Of a DNA stretch of 42,019 nucleotides, positions 1-8,193 are shown piece after piece (the stretch's first letter is position 1; each line of letters begins with the position of its first letter). The notes under the pieces are model-generated. The model was not told the origin of the DNA. It made no database searches and saw only the letters and a program-made list of their open reading frames with translations. Source of the stretch: Candidatus Kuenenia stuttgartensis (GTDB lineage: Bacteria > Planctomycetota > Planctomycetia > Planctomycetales > Planctomycetaceae); the NCBI GenBank assembly GCA_945861865.1, contig CAMAWN010000027.1:1-42019 (forward strand), written 5' to 3'. The translations under genes were made by a program, and so were the position numbers.

Positions 1-60
1 ACTTCGACCACTCGATTCGCTTTTGTGTTTGATCGAGGCAAACCACACGAGCGGATTGTG

Positions 61-104
61 GCCGGCGGAAAGCCACCGGCGAACTGAGAAGGAGTTCTGT
101 GATG
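61..104 (+). promoter_or_regulatory. csrA leader with two hairpins and the ribosome binding site
   Basis: Two small hairpins precede the csrA start. The first pairs GCCGG (61-65) with CCGGC (76-80), plus GG/CC above one mismatch, around an AAAG loop. The second pairs GAACT (81-85) with AGTTC (93-97), and its loop and right arm carry the Shine-Dalgarno AAGGAG (89-94). Both contain a GGA triplet, the core of CsrA binding sites. Known: CsrA represses its own and other mRNAs by binding GGA motifs over the ribosome site. Inferred: the protein may control its own translation here. No clear promoter was recognised in the 60 bases upstream. Confidence 0.45.
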
Positions 105-320
105 CTTGTCCTGTCGAGACAACGCGACGAGAGCATCATCATTGGTGACCACATCGTCATCACGGTGGTGGACATTCGCGGCGATAAAGTCCGTTTGGGA
201 ATCGAAGCTCCGAAAGAGGTTCCCGTTCATCGCCAAGAAGTCTACGAGGCCATCCAACGAGAAAACGCTCTCAAGACCAACGCCCCCAAAGACGAGCTGC
301 CGGCGGAAAAGAAGTCGTAA
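102..320 (+). CDS. csrA: Carbon storage regulator CsrA
   Basis: Small RNA-binding post-transcriptional regulator, 72 residues from the ATG at 102. It opens with [16 protein letters not shown] and continues with the family's VRLGIEAP and [10 protein letters not shown] segments. The dimer binds GGA-containing hairpins near ribosome sites and changes translation or stability of target mRNAs. A GTG at 99 is in frame, but the ATG at 102 matches the family N-terminus and lies 7 bases after AAGGAG. The C-terminal tail (from about residue 58) is Lys/Glu-rich and not conserved. The gene stands alone: it is followed by a long hairpin and a convergent ThuA gene. No flagellar genes or FliW, common partners of csrA, are visible nearby. 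Confidence 0.96.
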   Translation: MLVLSRQRDESIIIGDHIVITVVDIRGDKVRLGIEAPKEVPVHRQEVYEAIQRENALKTNAPKDELPAEKKS

Positions 321-342
321 GCACGTCACTCAAGTTTCAGAA

Positions 343-404
343 ATAGGCACACTCCGCCTGCGCTGACCGAGGTCTTTCTCGGCGGCCATGCGGAGTGTGC
401 CTAT
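343..404. repeat. Long intergenic inverted repeat between csrA and ThuA gene
   Basis: ATAGGCACACTCCGC (343-357) is perfectly complementary to 390-404, giving a 15-bp stem. Inside it is a second stem, CCGAG (367-371) with CTCGG (378-382). It starts 22 bases after the csrA stop and ends 24 bases before the stop of the convergent ThuA gene, so it could end transcription from both sides, although there is no good T-run. The outer word resembles the elements at 22863 and 29358 (ATAGGCACTCTTGCC), so it may be a diverged copy of a dispersed repeat. Confidence 0.8.
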
Positions 405-427
405 TCTTCTTGGCGGGGCGGTGAACG

Positions 428-1360
428 CTATTTAGCTGCCCCATCTTTGACCGACTTCTCGTGCCACGCCTTCGAGACGTCGGGATTCGGCTTCGTGTCA
501 CCGGGAACCTCGTTGCGAATCCAGCGAATCGCAGCTTCGGTCGAATTGAGGAATCGCTTGTCGGTCCACGTCGCTTCGTTGTGGCCGAGGTTGTTGAAGA
601 AAATTTTGCCGTCGCCCCAAGAACGGCACCACGCGACAGGAACGTGCTCGGCTTGCACTGTCTCGACTTCCTTGTCGCCCTCTTTTTTCTTGGTGACTTG
701 TCCTTTGGTTTTGCACTTCGCGATGTTCAGGCTCATCAGGACGTGGACGTTTTCCGGCACCCAATGGTCGTACCAGTAAATCTCGTCCTTGATCTGAAAC
801 TCGCCACCGAACGGCTTCATCGCTGAGTGAGCCGTGTCGTGGACGGTGATTGTCACCAATTCGCCAGCGTTCCACGGATGCCCTTTGAACGTGCCGCCGG
901 ACAAGTCCCAGTACCACTTGTGAGCCGGGTTGTTGGTGCGAAACGTGTCGGCCGCCGAATGGAATCCGATCCAGCCGTGACCCTTTTGCTTGAGCCACTC
1001 GTTCATGAAGTAGTCACGATCGGCATCGGCGATAGGCAGCTCGCCGGTCGTGTAGAACATCACGAGGTCGTAGTTCTTCAGGTTTTCCTTCGTGAAGTCG
1101 GCCTTCGTGTCCTGAGTGCAATGAATCGAAAACAGCCCCGTCTGTTGACCGAGCTGCGTCATCGCGACTTCCGCAGCCGCGAGGTCTTTCTTCGCGCCGT
1201 CTTTGACGTCACGGTTCACCGAGCCGTGCTTGAAGCCTTTGCTCTCGGTGAGAAATAGGATCTTGGATTTCTGGGTTTGCGCGCTGGCCAAGGGCAGCGA
1301 GCAGAACACGCTCATCAAACCAGCCATCGCGAACGCGGACACGCATGCTTGACGCAACAT
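428..1360 (-). CDS. Secreted ThuA-like domain protein
   Basis: 310 residues. An N-terminal signal peptide (hydrophobic residues about 5-25, ending ASAQ) directs export. The rest fits the ThuA-like fold, a class I glutamine-amidotransferase-like domain: the start KILFLTESKGFKH, then YDLVMFYTTGELP, then GWIGFHSAADTF, then a C-terminal PVAWCRSWGDGKIFFNNLGH segment. Members of this family are abundant in planctomycetes and are linked to sugar use, but the reaction is not established. The start is supported by AAGGAG 8-9 bases upstream. It is convergent with csrA and lies 130 bases downstream of the M3 peptidase gene on the same strand, so it may be a separate unit. Confidence 0.88.
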   Translation of the reverse strand: MLRQACVSAFAMAGLMSVFCSLPLASAQTQKSKILFLTESKGFKHGSVNRDVKDGAKKDLAAAEVAMTQLGQQTGLFSIHCTQDTKADFTKENLKNYDLVMFYTTGELPIADADRDYFMNEWLKQKGHGWIGFHSAADTFRTNNPAHKWYWDLSGGTFKGHPWNAGELVTITVHDTAHSAMKPFGGEFQIKDEIYWYDHWVPENVHVLMSLNIAKCKTKGQVTKKKEGDKEVETVQAEHVPVAWCRSWGDGKIFFNNLGHNEATWTDKRFLNSTEAAIRWIRNEVPGDTKPNPDVSKAWHEKSVKDGAAK

Positions 1361-1490
1361 CTCAGAGGCTCCTTCAACAGCGGCTTACCGAATCTGCGGC
1401 TCGGACCAGAGCGAGCCATCGGCGGGATGATACGAGTTGCTCGGCGCGGTCGCAAAGAACGCCCACTTCGCCGTGTGGTCACTGGATGAT

Positions 1491-3608
1491 TCAGGCCAAT
1501 CCGCACTGCCGCAGCAACGCCAGTGGATCGGGATCGCGGCCGCGGAAGGCTCGGAAGACTTCCAGCGGATGCCGGCTGCCTCCGAGCGACAGCACCGTGT
1601 CGCGGAATCTTCGGCCGGTGGCATGCACAGCGGATTCGTTGTCGAGCCCCGCTTCCTCGAATGCTCCGAAGGCATCCGCGCTGAGCACCTCGGCCCACTT
1701 GTAGCTGTAATAACCGGCCGCGTAGCCGCCCGAAAAAATGTGAGAGAACGCGCACAACATGCGATCTTCGGGAAGAGGTGGCAGCACCGAAGTTTTCTCA
1801 GCTAGGCGGCGCTGCACGTCGAACGGAGACTCGCTCGAAGACGGATCGAACTGGTGATGCAGATACATGTCCGTCATGCCAAAGTGCAATTGGCGGAGCA
1901 TCATGCTGGCCGCCCGAAAGTTTCTTGCGGCAGTCAGTTTGTCGAACAACTCGTCGGGCAACGGTTCGCCCGTTTGGTAGTGGCCGGAGAGACCGCGAAT
2001 CGTTGGGCGGTGATAACACCAATTCTCCATGAATTGGCTGGGAAGCTCGACCGCGTCCCACTCAACGCCGTTGATCCCGGCGGCGTCGGCCTCGTCCACG
2101 GTCGTCAACATGTGCTGCAAGCCGTGACCGAACTCGTGGAACAGCGTTTCGACTTCGCGGAACGTCATCAACGACGGCGTGTCACCGACGGGCGGCGTTC
2201 CGTTGCAGACCAGATGCGCGACCGGCAATTCGACTTGGCCTCGGAATCGACGGCGCGGCAAGCAAGTGTCCATCCATGCTCCGCCGCGTTTGTTCTCCGG
2301 TCGCGAGAACGGATCGAGATAAAACGCCGCGAGCGGCTGATTCGTCTCGGCATCGCACACGCGAAAGAACCGCACGTCGGGATGCCACGCCGGAGCCTCG
2401 TGGTCCGCCTCGTGAATCGTGATGCCCAGCAGCTTCGTCAGCAGTGCGAACAAACCGTCGAGCACGCGCGGCAGCGGAAAGTACGGCCGCAGTTGCTCGT
2501 CGTTGAAATCGTAACGCTGCTCACGCAATCGCTCGGCCCAGAAGGCGGCGTCCCAATGTTTGAACTCTTCGGTTTGTCCGCCGGCTGTTGCGAGCACTTT
2601 CAATTCCGCCAACTCAGATTCCGCCGGCGTGCGCGACGCCAACCGCAGCTTCTCGAACATCTCTTCGACGGCCGCGACTCCGGCCGCCATCTTCTCGGCG
2701 AGACTGACTTCCGCAAACGTGTGGTAGCCCAGCAACTCCGCTTTCTCACGCCGCAACTTCAGAATCTGCGTGAGACTCTCGCTGTTGTCCCACTCGCCGG
2801 TCGACGCCCGCGAGATGAACGCGCGATAGACCGTCTCGCGCAGGTCGCGGCGCTGCGAGTGCTGCAAGAACGGCGTGACGATCGGCCCATCGAGCGTGAT
2901 CCGCCACGGGCCGGATTCGGCTGTGTGCGAATCGGTCGAACCTTCCGCAGCCTTTTTGGCTTGAGCTTGTTGATACGACTGTGCTGCCAACTGCAACAAA
3001 CTGGGCGGCAATCCCGCAACCTCGTCCTTCTGAGTCAGGATCAACTCGAACGCCTTGGTCGCGTCGAGCACATGATTCGAGAAGTCTGTGCTGAGCTGCG
3101 ACAGCTCTTCGGCGATGGCGTTGAATCGCTCGCGCGATGCTCCTTCCAGTGCAATGCCGGAGAGCTTCGCCGATAGCAACTTCTGGTCGACGATTCTCTG
3201 CCGAGTCGGCGCGAGCGTTTCGCCGGCTTGACCCTTCAGCCGCTGGATCGCTTCGTAAATCGGTCGGCTTTGGGACACTCGCAGTCCGAATCGCACGACT
3301 TCCGGCAAGACGGTCTCGTACGCGGTGCGCAATTCCGTCGAGTTGAGCACGCCGAACAAATGCCCGATCGGCTTCCACGCGAAATCGAACGGCCGGTCCA
3401 ACTCTTCGAGCGGCGTGAAAATGTCGTCCCAGTTTGGCCGGTCGAGATCCGTCAGCGAGCGTTCGATGTCGGTCAGTCGCTGCTCGGCCTGAGCGAGCAC
3501 ATGCCGCACGGCCGGAACGATGTGCTCCGGCTTGATCCGATCAAATTGCGGAAGCCCTGTGGCGACGAGCAGTGGATTGTCTTGCAGTTCATCAGGCTGT
3601 TCCGGCAT
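1491..3608 (-). CDS. M3 family zinc oligopeptidase (oligopeptidase A type)
   Basis: Cytoplasmic metallopeptidase of the thimet/oligopeptidase A family, which cleaves short peptides released by other proteases. From the ATG at 3608 it has 705 residues, close to the usual 680. The zinc motif HEFGH is at residues 491-495, with the third ligand Glu in the [13 protein letters not shown] segment about 25 residues on. The N-terminus [20 protein letters not shown] matches the family start, so the longer frame reaching to 3848 is rejected: its first 80 residues do not look like family sequence. There is no signal peptide. A purine stretch GGAAAG lies about 9 bases before the start. I saw no disabled catalytic residue. 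Confidence 0.93.
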   Translation of the reverse strand: MPEQPDELQDNPLLVATGLPQFDRIKPEHIVPAVRHVLAQAEQRLTDIERSLTDLDRPNWDDIFTPLEELDRPFDFAWKPIGHLFGVLNSTELRTAYETVLPEVVRFGLRVSQSRPIYEAIQRLKGQAGETLAPTRQRIVDQKLLSAKLSGIALEGASRERFNAIAEELSQLSTDFSNHVLDATKAFELILTQKDEVAGLPPSLLQLAAQSYQQAQAKKAAEGSTDSHTAESGPWRITLDGPIVTPFLQHSQRRDLRETVYRAFISRASTGEWDNSESLTQILKLRREKAELLGYHTFAEVSLAEKMAAGVAAVEEMFEKLRLASRTPAESELAELKVLATAGGQTEEFKHWDAAFWAERLREQRYDFNDEQLRPYFPLPRVLDGLFALLTKLLGITIHEADHEAPAWHPDVRFFRVCDAETNQPLAAFYLDPFSRPENKRGGAWMDTCLPRRRFRGQVELPVAHLVCNGTPPVGDTPSLMTFREVETLFHEFGHGLQHMLTTVDEADAAGINGVEWDAVELPSQFMENWCYHRPTIRGLSGHYQTGEPLPDELFDKLTAARNFRAASMMLRQLHFGMTDMYLHHQFDPSSSESPFDVQRRLAEKTSVLPPLPEDRMLCAFSHIFSGGYAAGYYSYKWAEVLSADAFGAFEEAGLDNESAVHATGRRFRDTVLSLGGSRHPLEVFRAFRGRDPDPLALLRQCGLA

Positions 3609-4142
3609 GAGTCGATCTTTCCAGAGGATGTCCAACGGCAACGCTCGCGGGTGGTAGTTGGCGCGTTGCACCACGTCAACGGCGAAGCGGAGAGTCTTTC
3701 GGACACAACCGCGTTTCATCAAGCCGCCGCAAAGCAAGAACACTTCGCGGGAGATCTTCCAATGATGAACTTTCGGCAAACTCGAAACGCACTGCTTGCT
3801 CAGGCGTCGGGCCGTAGCTAGATTCGCCCCAGTTGAGCTTCGGCTCACGGACCTCTGCCATGTTCGACAGGGCTATCGTTGGGGTTGACCCTACAAGCAT
3901 GACCTCGGGAGCAAACTGAATTCGGCCGCGTGTATATCCGCTTGCTTCGGCGGCGGCTCACATTAACCGGATCAGCCGCTCCCACCTTACGGTTCTGGGT
4001 CATTGAATCCACCACAGCCCACCGGCATTACGGCGGAGGTTTTTTGTTGCGCGGAACAGTCGCCAGCGCAAATCGTTGGACATTGAGTCTGGGTTCCTGG
4101 ACATTCCGTGGTCATTAAAACTTCGACCTCGGACATCTGCCC
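3609..4142. other. Intergenic stretch between M3 peptidase and rarA
   Basis: This 534-base stretch separates divergent genes. No gene is supported. A weak hairpin (4019-4036, CCACCG with CGGCGG, one mismatch) is followed by six T (4040-4045) on the plus strand, but nothing transcribed in that direction precedes it. I looked for tRNA, 4.5S RNA and 6S RNA signatures and recognised none. Promoters for both flanking genes presumably lie here. Confidence 0.5.
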
Positions 4143-5534
4143 ATGCCCGGCCTCTTCGATCAACACGAAGCGCAACACCTTGATGCCGCCAAGCCGCTCG
4201 CCGCTCGAATGCGGCCGAGGACGCTCGACGAGTTCACCGGGCAGCAGCATTTTCTCGGCGAAGGCAAACTGCTGCGCCGCATGTTGCAAGCCGACCGAGT
4301 CAGCTCGGTGATCTTCTACGGCCCGCCGGGAACCGGCAAAACGTCGCTGGCCGAGATTATCGCCAAGCACACCAAGTCGATCTTCGCGTCGCTCAACGCG
4401 GCGTCGGCCGGAGTGAAGGAACTGCGCGAAGTCTTGGAAGCCGCCCGTGCTCGGCTGAAGACCAGCGGACAGCGCTCGCTGCTGTTCGTCGATGAACTGC
4501 ATCACTTCAACAAGACGCAGCAAGACGTGCTGTTGCCGGACGTCGAATCGGGCGTCGTGCGATTGATCGGAGCGACGACGTCGAATCCGTTCTTCGCGTT
4601 GGTCTCGCCGCTGGTCAGCCGCAGTCAGGTGTTCGAGTTTCGGTCGCTGTCGCGCGAGGACGTGCTGGGCTTGATGCAACGCGCGTTGTCCGATCGCGAT
4701 CGTGGCCTCGGCCAACACGCAGTCACCCTGACGGACGAGGCGTTGTCATTCCTCGCCGAAGTCTGCGACGGCGACGCGCGCCGGGCACTCAACGCGCTGG
4801 AGATCGCCGTGCTGAGCGTTGCCCCTCACAAGCACGACGCGCCAGCGAGTGGCCGAACAACCAACGACGCTGACCTCTCGCTGGCGCGTCGAGCTAGTGA
4901 CAATGTCGTCGATCTGACGATCGCTCAAGAATCCATCCAAAAGAAAGCCGTGCAATACGGCGACGACGAGCACTACGACGCGGCCAGCGCGTTCATCAAG
5001 AGCATTCGCGGCAGCGATCCCGACGCGGCAATTTATTGGCTGGCCCGAATGCTCGAAGCGGGCGAAGAGCCGCGGTTCATTGCTCGGCGGATCGTGATCG
5101 CAGCGTCGGAGGACATCGGCAATGCGGACCCGCAGGCGCTGGTCGTCGCGATGGCCGCCGCGCACGCGACCGAGTTCGTCGGGCTGCCGGAATGCCGCAT
5201 CATGCTCGCTCAGGCGGTGACGTACCTCGCGACCGCTCCGAAGTCGAACGCCAGCTACGTCGCCGTCGATGCCGCGCTGGAAGACGTGCGATCGAAGCGA
5301 GTCCTGCCGGTCCCGACGCATCTTCGCGACGGCCACTATCCCGGAGCAAAACGACTCGGCCACGGCGAAGGCTATCAGTACGCTCACGACGCGCCGGAAG
5401 GCTGGGTCGATCAAGATTACCTCGGCGTCGAGCGAACGTACTACCAACCCGTCGATCGCGGCTTCGAGGCCGAGTTGAAACGGCGAGTTGAGGAGCATCG
5501 CGCGCGACGAGAACGACCGAACGATGCAACATGA
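4143..5534 (+). CDS. rarA: Replication-associated recombination protein RarA (MgsA), AAA+ ATPase
   Basis: 463-residue AAA+ ATPase of the RarA/MgsA/WRNIP1 family, a clamp-loader relative that acts at stalled replication forks. Walker A is GPPGTGKTS (60-68), Walker B is VDELHHFNK (116-124), sensor 1 is GATTSNPFF, and the C-terminal tetramerisation region carries FIKSIRGSDPDAAIYW and ASEDIGNADPQ. Odd feature: residues 231-250 lie at a point where relatives run straight from the helical lid (ALNALEIAVLSV) to VVDLTIAQESIQKKA. They are encoded by a 57-bp element made of two inverted 15-bp words, an in-frame insertion of a repeat. The frame stays open, so the protein is probably functional. The start has no strong ribosome site. 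Confidence 0.95.
   Translation: MPGLFDQHEAQHLDAAKPLAARMRPRTLDEFTGQQHFLGEGKLLRRMLQADRVSSVIFYGPPGTGKTSLAEIIAKHTKSIFASLNAASAGVKELREVLEAARARLKTSGQRSLLFVDELHHFNKTQQDVLLPDVESGVVRLIGATTSNPFFALVSPLVSRSQVFEFRSLSREDVLGLMQRALSDRDRGLGQHAVTLTDEALSFLAEVCDGDARRALNALEIAVLSVAPHKHDAPASGRTTNDADLSLARRASDNVVDLTIAQESIQKKAVQYGDDEHYDAASAFIKSIRGSDPDAAIYWLARMLEAGEEPRFIARRIVIAASEDIGNADPQALVVAMAAAHATEFVGLPECRIMLAQAVTYLATAPKSNASYVAVDAALEDVRSKRVLPVPTHLRDGHYPGAKRLGHGEGYQYAHDAPEGWVDQDYLGVERTYYQPVDRGFEAELKRRVEEHRARRERPNDAT
4835..4891. repeat. 57-bp palindromic element inserted in frame within rarA
   Basis: CGACGCGCCAGCGAG at 4835-4849 is repeated perfectly in inverted form at 4877-4891, with 27 bases between. The total, 57 bases, is exactly 19 codons. 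The right arm encodes SLARRAS together with flanking bases. The same 15-mer occurs, in the same plus-strand orientation as the left arm, at 23978-23992 inside an unrelated minus-strand gene, where it again encodes SLARRAS. Confidence 0.85.
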
Positions 5535-5631
5535 GGCAAACTTTGGCCGCAACCAAAACGCGAGTGCAAAAACACAAGTGTTTCGGACAAAGATTCAAAG
5601 CTGCGGAGTCAGGAGACTGCGCCGAACGTGC

Positions 5632-5649
5632 GGTCGGCAGGAGCCGACC
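5632..5649. repeat. Short palindrome between rarA and the IS3 remnant
   Basis: GGTCGGC (5632-5638) and GCCGACC (5643-5649) form a 7-bp perfect stem with an AGGA loop, followed by CTAC. It lies in the 229-base gap between rarA and the IS3 remnant, about 100 bases after the rarA stop. There is no T-run, so a dispersed repeat is as likely as a terminator. The rest of the gap shows nothing recognisable. Confidence 0.55.
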
Positions 5650-5763
5650 CTACTCGACTTGAGCGTGCAATTTCAGGCCCAGGGCTCCAATGACTGGACT
5701 TGCCCACGTTTTGCGTGCGTGCAACGCAGCGCGAATTGTGACGCGTGAGGAGCGAAGTTCCTG

Positions 5764-6053
5764 TTGAAGCGTCGAGTGTTGACGAAGGAGTTCAAGGTCA
5801 AGGCGGTGTCGTTGTTGACTCGGCAAGGCTTGAGCGTGGTCGAGACGGCTCGGCGGTTGGAGATTGGCCTGAACCTGCTGCGGAAGTGGCGGGAGCAGTT
5901 GGTGGCGGAAGGTTCGCGGGCGTTTGCGGGGAAGTCTCAGCCGACGGCGTTGGAGGAGGAGGTTCGTTGCCTGCGGGCCGAGAACGAACGGCTGCGGATG
6001 GAATGTGAGATCTTAAAAAAGCGACGGCCTTCTTCACGAAGGAGTCGCGATGA
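5764..6053 (+). pseudogene. IS3-family transposase OrfA (HTH_Tnp_1), frame broken at an A-run
   Basis: The helix-turn-helix DNA-binding half of an IS3 transposase. From a TTG at 5764, the first 80 or so residues match the family: KRRVLTKEFKVKAVSLL, the HTH, then a leucine-zipper-like ALEEEVRCLRAENERLRMECEILKK. At TTAAAAAAG (6013-6021) the reading leaves the expected frame. The family ending ATAFFTKESR and its stop (6051-6053) are found one frame back. Either one A was lost from the run, or the sequence A-AAA-AAG works as a -1 slippery site, as it does in many IS3 elements. With orfB deleted, decay is the simpler reading. Confidence 0.82.
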
Positions 6054-6602
6054 GAGATGCCTTCATCGAGCGTCATCGCCGCGAGCGGCCGATCGTGATT
6101 CCGTGCGACGACGACCGATTCGAATTACACGCATCCCGTGGCGAAGAACGTGTTGGCTCGGGATTTCACGGCGGAAAAGGCCCATCAGAAGTGGGTGGCG
6201 GACATCACGGACATCGCCACACGGGAAGGTTGGTTGTCCCTGGCGACGGTCATCGACTTGTGTACTCGGAAGGTGGTGGGCTGGTCGATGTCGGAGCGGA
6301 TCGACAGCCGCCTGGTGGTCGATGTATTGGAGATGGCGGAGTCTCGGCAACTACCCGTGTCCTCGGAACATTCTGATGCCGGCGTGATCGCGCACTCGGA
6401 TCGGGGCGTGCAGTACGCCAGCGAGCACGATCAACGGACGCTGACGACTCACGGCCTCCAATGCCGCATGAGCCGCCGCGGTGACTGCTGGGACAACACA
6501 CCGGCCGAGAGTTTCTTCGCCACCTTGAAGAAGGAGCTGGTGCATCACGAAGTTTATGAAACTCGGACGGAGGCTCGCGCGAGCCTGTTCGAGTCCATCG
6601 AA
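6050..6602 (+). pseudogene. IS3-family transposase OrfB (DDE integrase core), internally deleted and truncated
   Basis: It starts MRDAFIERHRRERP at 6050. At about 6110 it jumps to TTDSNYTHPVAKN in another frame, a segment that in full OrfB proteins lies about 85 residues further on. The missing part is the HTH_21 region. The catalytic core that follows is well preserved: WVADITDI with the first Asp, AHSDRGVQYAS with the second, and DNTPAESFFATLKKEL with the Glu. The match ends at LFESIE (about 6602), where relatives continue with the C-terminal NRRRLHSSLG segment. A long open frame runs on to 6953, but its later part reads through other debris. Confidence 0.85.
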
Positions 6603-6676
6603 GCGTGTCAAACCATCTGCCCCACTCTTAACCCAGCGCACGCAAACCTTGGGCAGGTTCATACGCTAGGTAGATC

Positions 6677-6787
6677 CTGGCAGTTGTCGACCTTGCCCAA
6701 TCGACCGCTCCATTGCCGCGCGACTCCCACCGACTTCGTCCCCTTCTTGGCGAACGCCGACGGGCCGAACACGATCACGCCATCGCC
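6677..6787 (-). mobile_element. Scrap of an IS701-like DDE transposase
   Basis: On the minus strand this short stretch encodes AFAKKGTKSVGVARQWSGRL followed by GKVDNCQ. That is the hallmark segment of IS701-type transposases (a D-x-G/S-F-x-K-K-G-T...GVARQYSGxxGKxxNCQ pattern). Only about 37 residues remain; the match stops on both sides, and the catalytic Asp position appears as P in FGPSAF. It is fused on its upstream side to the hypothetical gene starting at 6956. No terminal repeats are visible. The assignment rests on motif recall, not on a search. Confidence 0.65.
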
Positions 6788-6956
6788 AACGAGGCACTTC
6801 CGTGCCGTCGCCGTCGATAAGGCGAACCTCCCGCGACTCCAACATCGCCTCGATAGCACGGACAAAGCGGTCCTCCTCGACAAAGACGCCGCGCACGACT
6901 GGCAAAAGAAGATTACCGCCTTGCAGTTGATCAAGCGTTTCCAGTTCCGGTGACAT
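6780..6956 (-). pseudogene. Hypothetical protein, C-terminus lost at an IS junction
   Basis: From the ATG at 6956, with GAAGG 5 bases upstream, this encodes about 59 residues that look like genuine coding sequence: MSPELETLDQLQGGNLLLPV, then an acidic helix-rich part ending in IDGDGTEVPRW. After about 6785 the frame continues to 6666, but the sequence there reads better as an IS701-like scrap in another frame. I infer that the gene was cut. It lies 33 bases after the mcsB stop on the same strand, so it may have been its operon partner. I do not recognise the family. Confidence 0.5.
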
Positions 6957-6988
6957 GCGACCTTCAACGAGCCGCCGAGCCTCGTTGC

Positions 6989-8056
6989 TTAGTTCTGCTC
7001 GTGCGGCCGTGATCCCAGCCGTTGCCGCAGCAACGCGGCACGAGCGACGTTGCGTTCGGCCGATTCGAGCTGTCGCTTGCGGACTTTTTGCAGGTGCGCG
7101 GGCTGAGTCGTGATCAGCAGTTCGTTGACCGTCGGAATTTCCAGCTTGCCGATCAGGCCGAGGTTGATCCCCAGCCGCACGCTCGACAGCAGATGCAGCG
7201 TCTCTTCCGACGTGATGGTCTGGGCGCTGCTGAGGATGCCGAACGCGCGTGAGATTTGATCGTGCAATCCCTCGCGGTTGTCGTTGAGTAAACTCTCGCG
7301 AGCCTTGCGCTCGTACTTCAAGATCGACGGGATGACTTCCTGCACCGTTTGAATCAGCGACTCTTCGCTGTGGCCGAGCGTGACTTGATTGGAGACTTGA
7401 TAGAAGTCTCCCATTGCCTGGCTCCCCTCGCCGTACAAGCCGCGCACCGCCAGCCGCAGACGCTGCAACGCCTGGAAGACTTTTTGCAACTCCTTCGTGA
7501 GCACCAATCCCGGCAGGTGCAGCATCACGCTGACGCGAATGCCCGTACCGACGTTCGTCGGGCATGCGGTCAAATAGCCCAAGCGGTCGTCGAACGCGAA
7601 GGTCACTTCGCGGCTCAGCAAATCATCGATGCGATTGATCTCTCGCCAGCAGTCGTCGAGCGCGAAACCGCTGTGAATCACTTGCATCCGCAGGTGATCC
7701 TCTTCGTTAACCATCAGGCTGATGTTCTCCTCGTCGCTGACGGCGACACCGCGCGGGCCGTCCGCTTCGGAGTGCTCGCGGCTGATGAGCTGTCGCTCGA
7801 CCAGAAATTGCCGATCCAGTGAGTCCATCTCGCTGACCGGGAGGAATTCCAAGCCATGCGCCAACGGCAATGCCGCCACGCGGCCGCGAATCAGTCCGAC
7901 AATCTCGGCCTTCGCCGTCTCGTCCGCTTTGCTGGGAAACGGAAAGTCGGCCAGATTGCGAGCCAGCCGAATGCGGCTCGACATGATGATGTCCGATTCC
8001 GGTCCGGTGCCGCGCAGCCATTCTCCGCAGTGCGGAGCCAGTGCATCCAAATCCAC
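6989..8056 (-). CDS. mcsB: Protein arginine kinase McsB
   Basis: 355 residues with the ATP:guanido phosphotransferase catalytic domain. McsB phosphorylates arginines on proteins; in Bacillus this marks them for the ClpCP protease and controls CtsR. Visible motifs: SSRIRLARN (26-34), NEEDHLRMQ (117-125, carrying the catalytic Glu), then FDDRLGYLTACPTNVGTGIR. The start is GTG at 8056 with AAGGAG 7 bases upstream. Usually mcsA lies just upstream and clpC nearby. Here upstream is a divergent ROK gene and downstream a truncated gene and IS debris, so the usual partners are absent locally. Confidence 0.93.
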   Translation of the reverse strand: MDLDALAPHCGEWLRGTGPESDIIMSSRIRLARNLADFPFPSKADETAKAEIVGLIRGRVAALPLAHGLEFLPVSEMDSLDRQFLVERQLISREHSEADGPRGVAVSDEENISLMVNEEDHLRMQVIHSGFALDDCWREINRIDDLLSREVTFAFDDRLGYLTACPTNVGTGIRVSVMLHLPGLVLTKELQKVFQALQRLRLAVRGLYGEGSQAMGDFYQVSNQVTLGHSEESLIQTVQEVIPSILKYERKARESLLNDNREGLHDQISRAFGILSSAQTITSEETLHLLSSVRLGINLGLIGKLEIPTVNELLITTQPAHLQKVRKRQLESAERNVARAALLRQRLGSRPHEQN

Positions 8057-8193
8057 GATTGATCTCCTTCCATGTGTTCGCAGAGCAGAATACCGAAGCC
8101 GAGTTCCGCCTGCACGTCGAAGCTGCCGTCCGATTTCCCAAACGCGAAGAGCTCTCGTAAAGTTCGCGGCGCATTCACCTCACGAGGACCATC

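Larger units (their letters stand above)
5764..6602 (+). mobile_element. IS3-family insertion sequence remnant
   Basis: This span holds orfA and a deleted, truncated orfB of one IS3-family element. The two frames meet at an ATGA stop/start overlap (6050-6053), as in intact relatives. I could not place terminal inverted repeats. The left part of the element is intact through orfA. The right part stops inside orfB, just after the third catalytic residue region, and unrelated sequence follows. The element is therefore immobile unless helped in trans. Confidence 0.88.

Noticed and set aside
1385-1483. Minus-strand reading ending WSEPQIR between the M3 peptidase and ThuA genes looks protein-like
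   Set aside because: No start codon within the gap and no ribosome site; the open frame begins inside the peptidase gene, so it is probably chance.
3676-3861. Minus-strand frame starting [10 protein letters not shown] upstream of the M3 peptidase
   Set aside because: No ribosome site, overlaps the peptidase start region, and I recognise no homology; not enough to call a gene.
4019-4045. Hairpin with six T on the plus strand
   Set aside because: Stem is short with a mismatch and no gene on the plus strand lies before it, so it is not listed as a terminator.
6138-6953. Long plus-strand open frame through the transposase core to 6953
   Set aside because: Only the first half is transposase; the rest reads through the IS701 scrap and truncated gene on the wrong strand.
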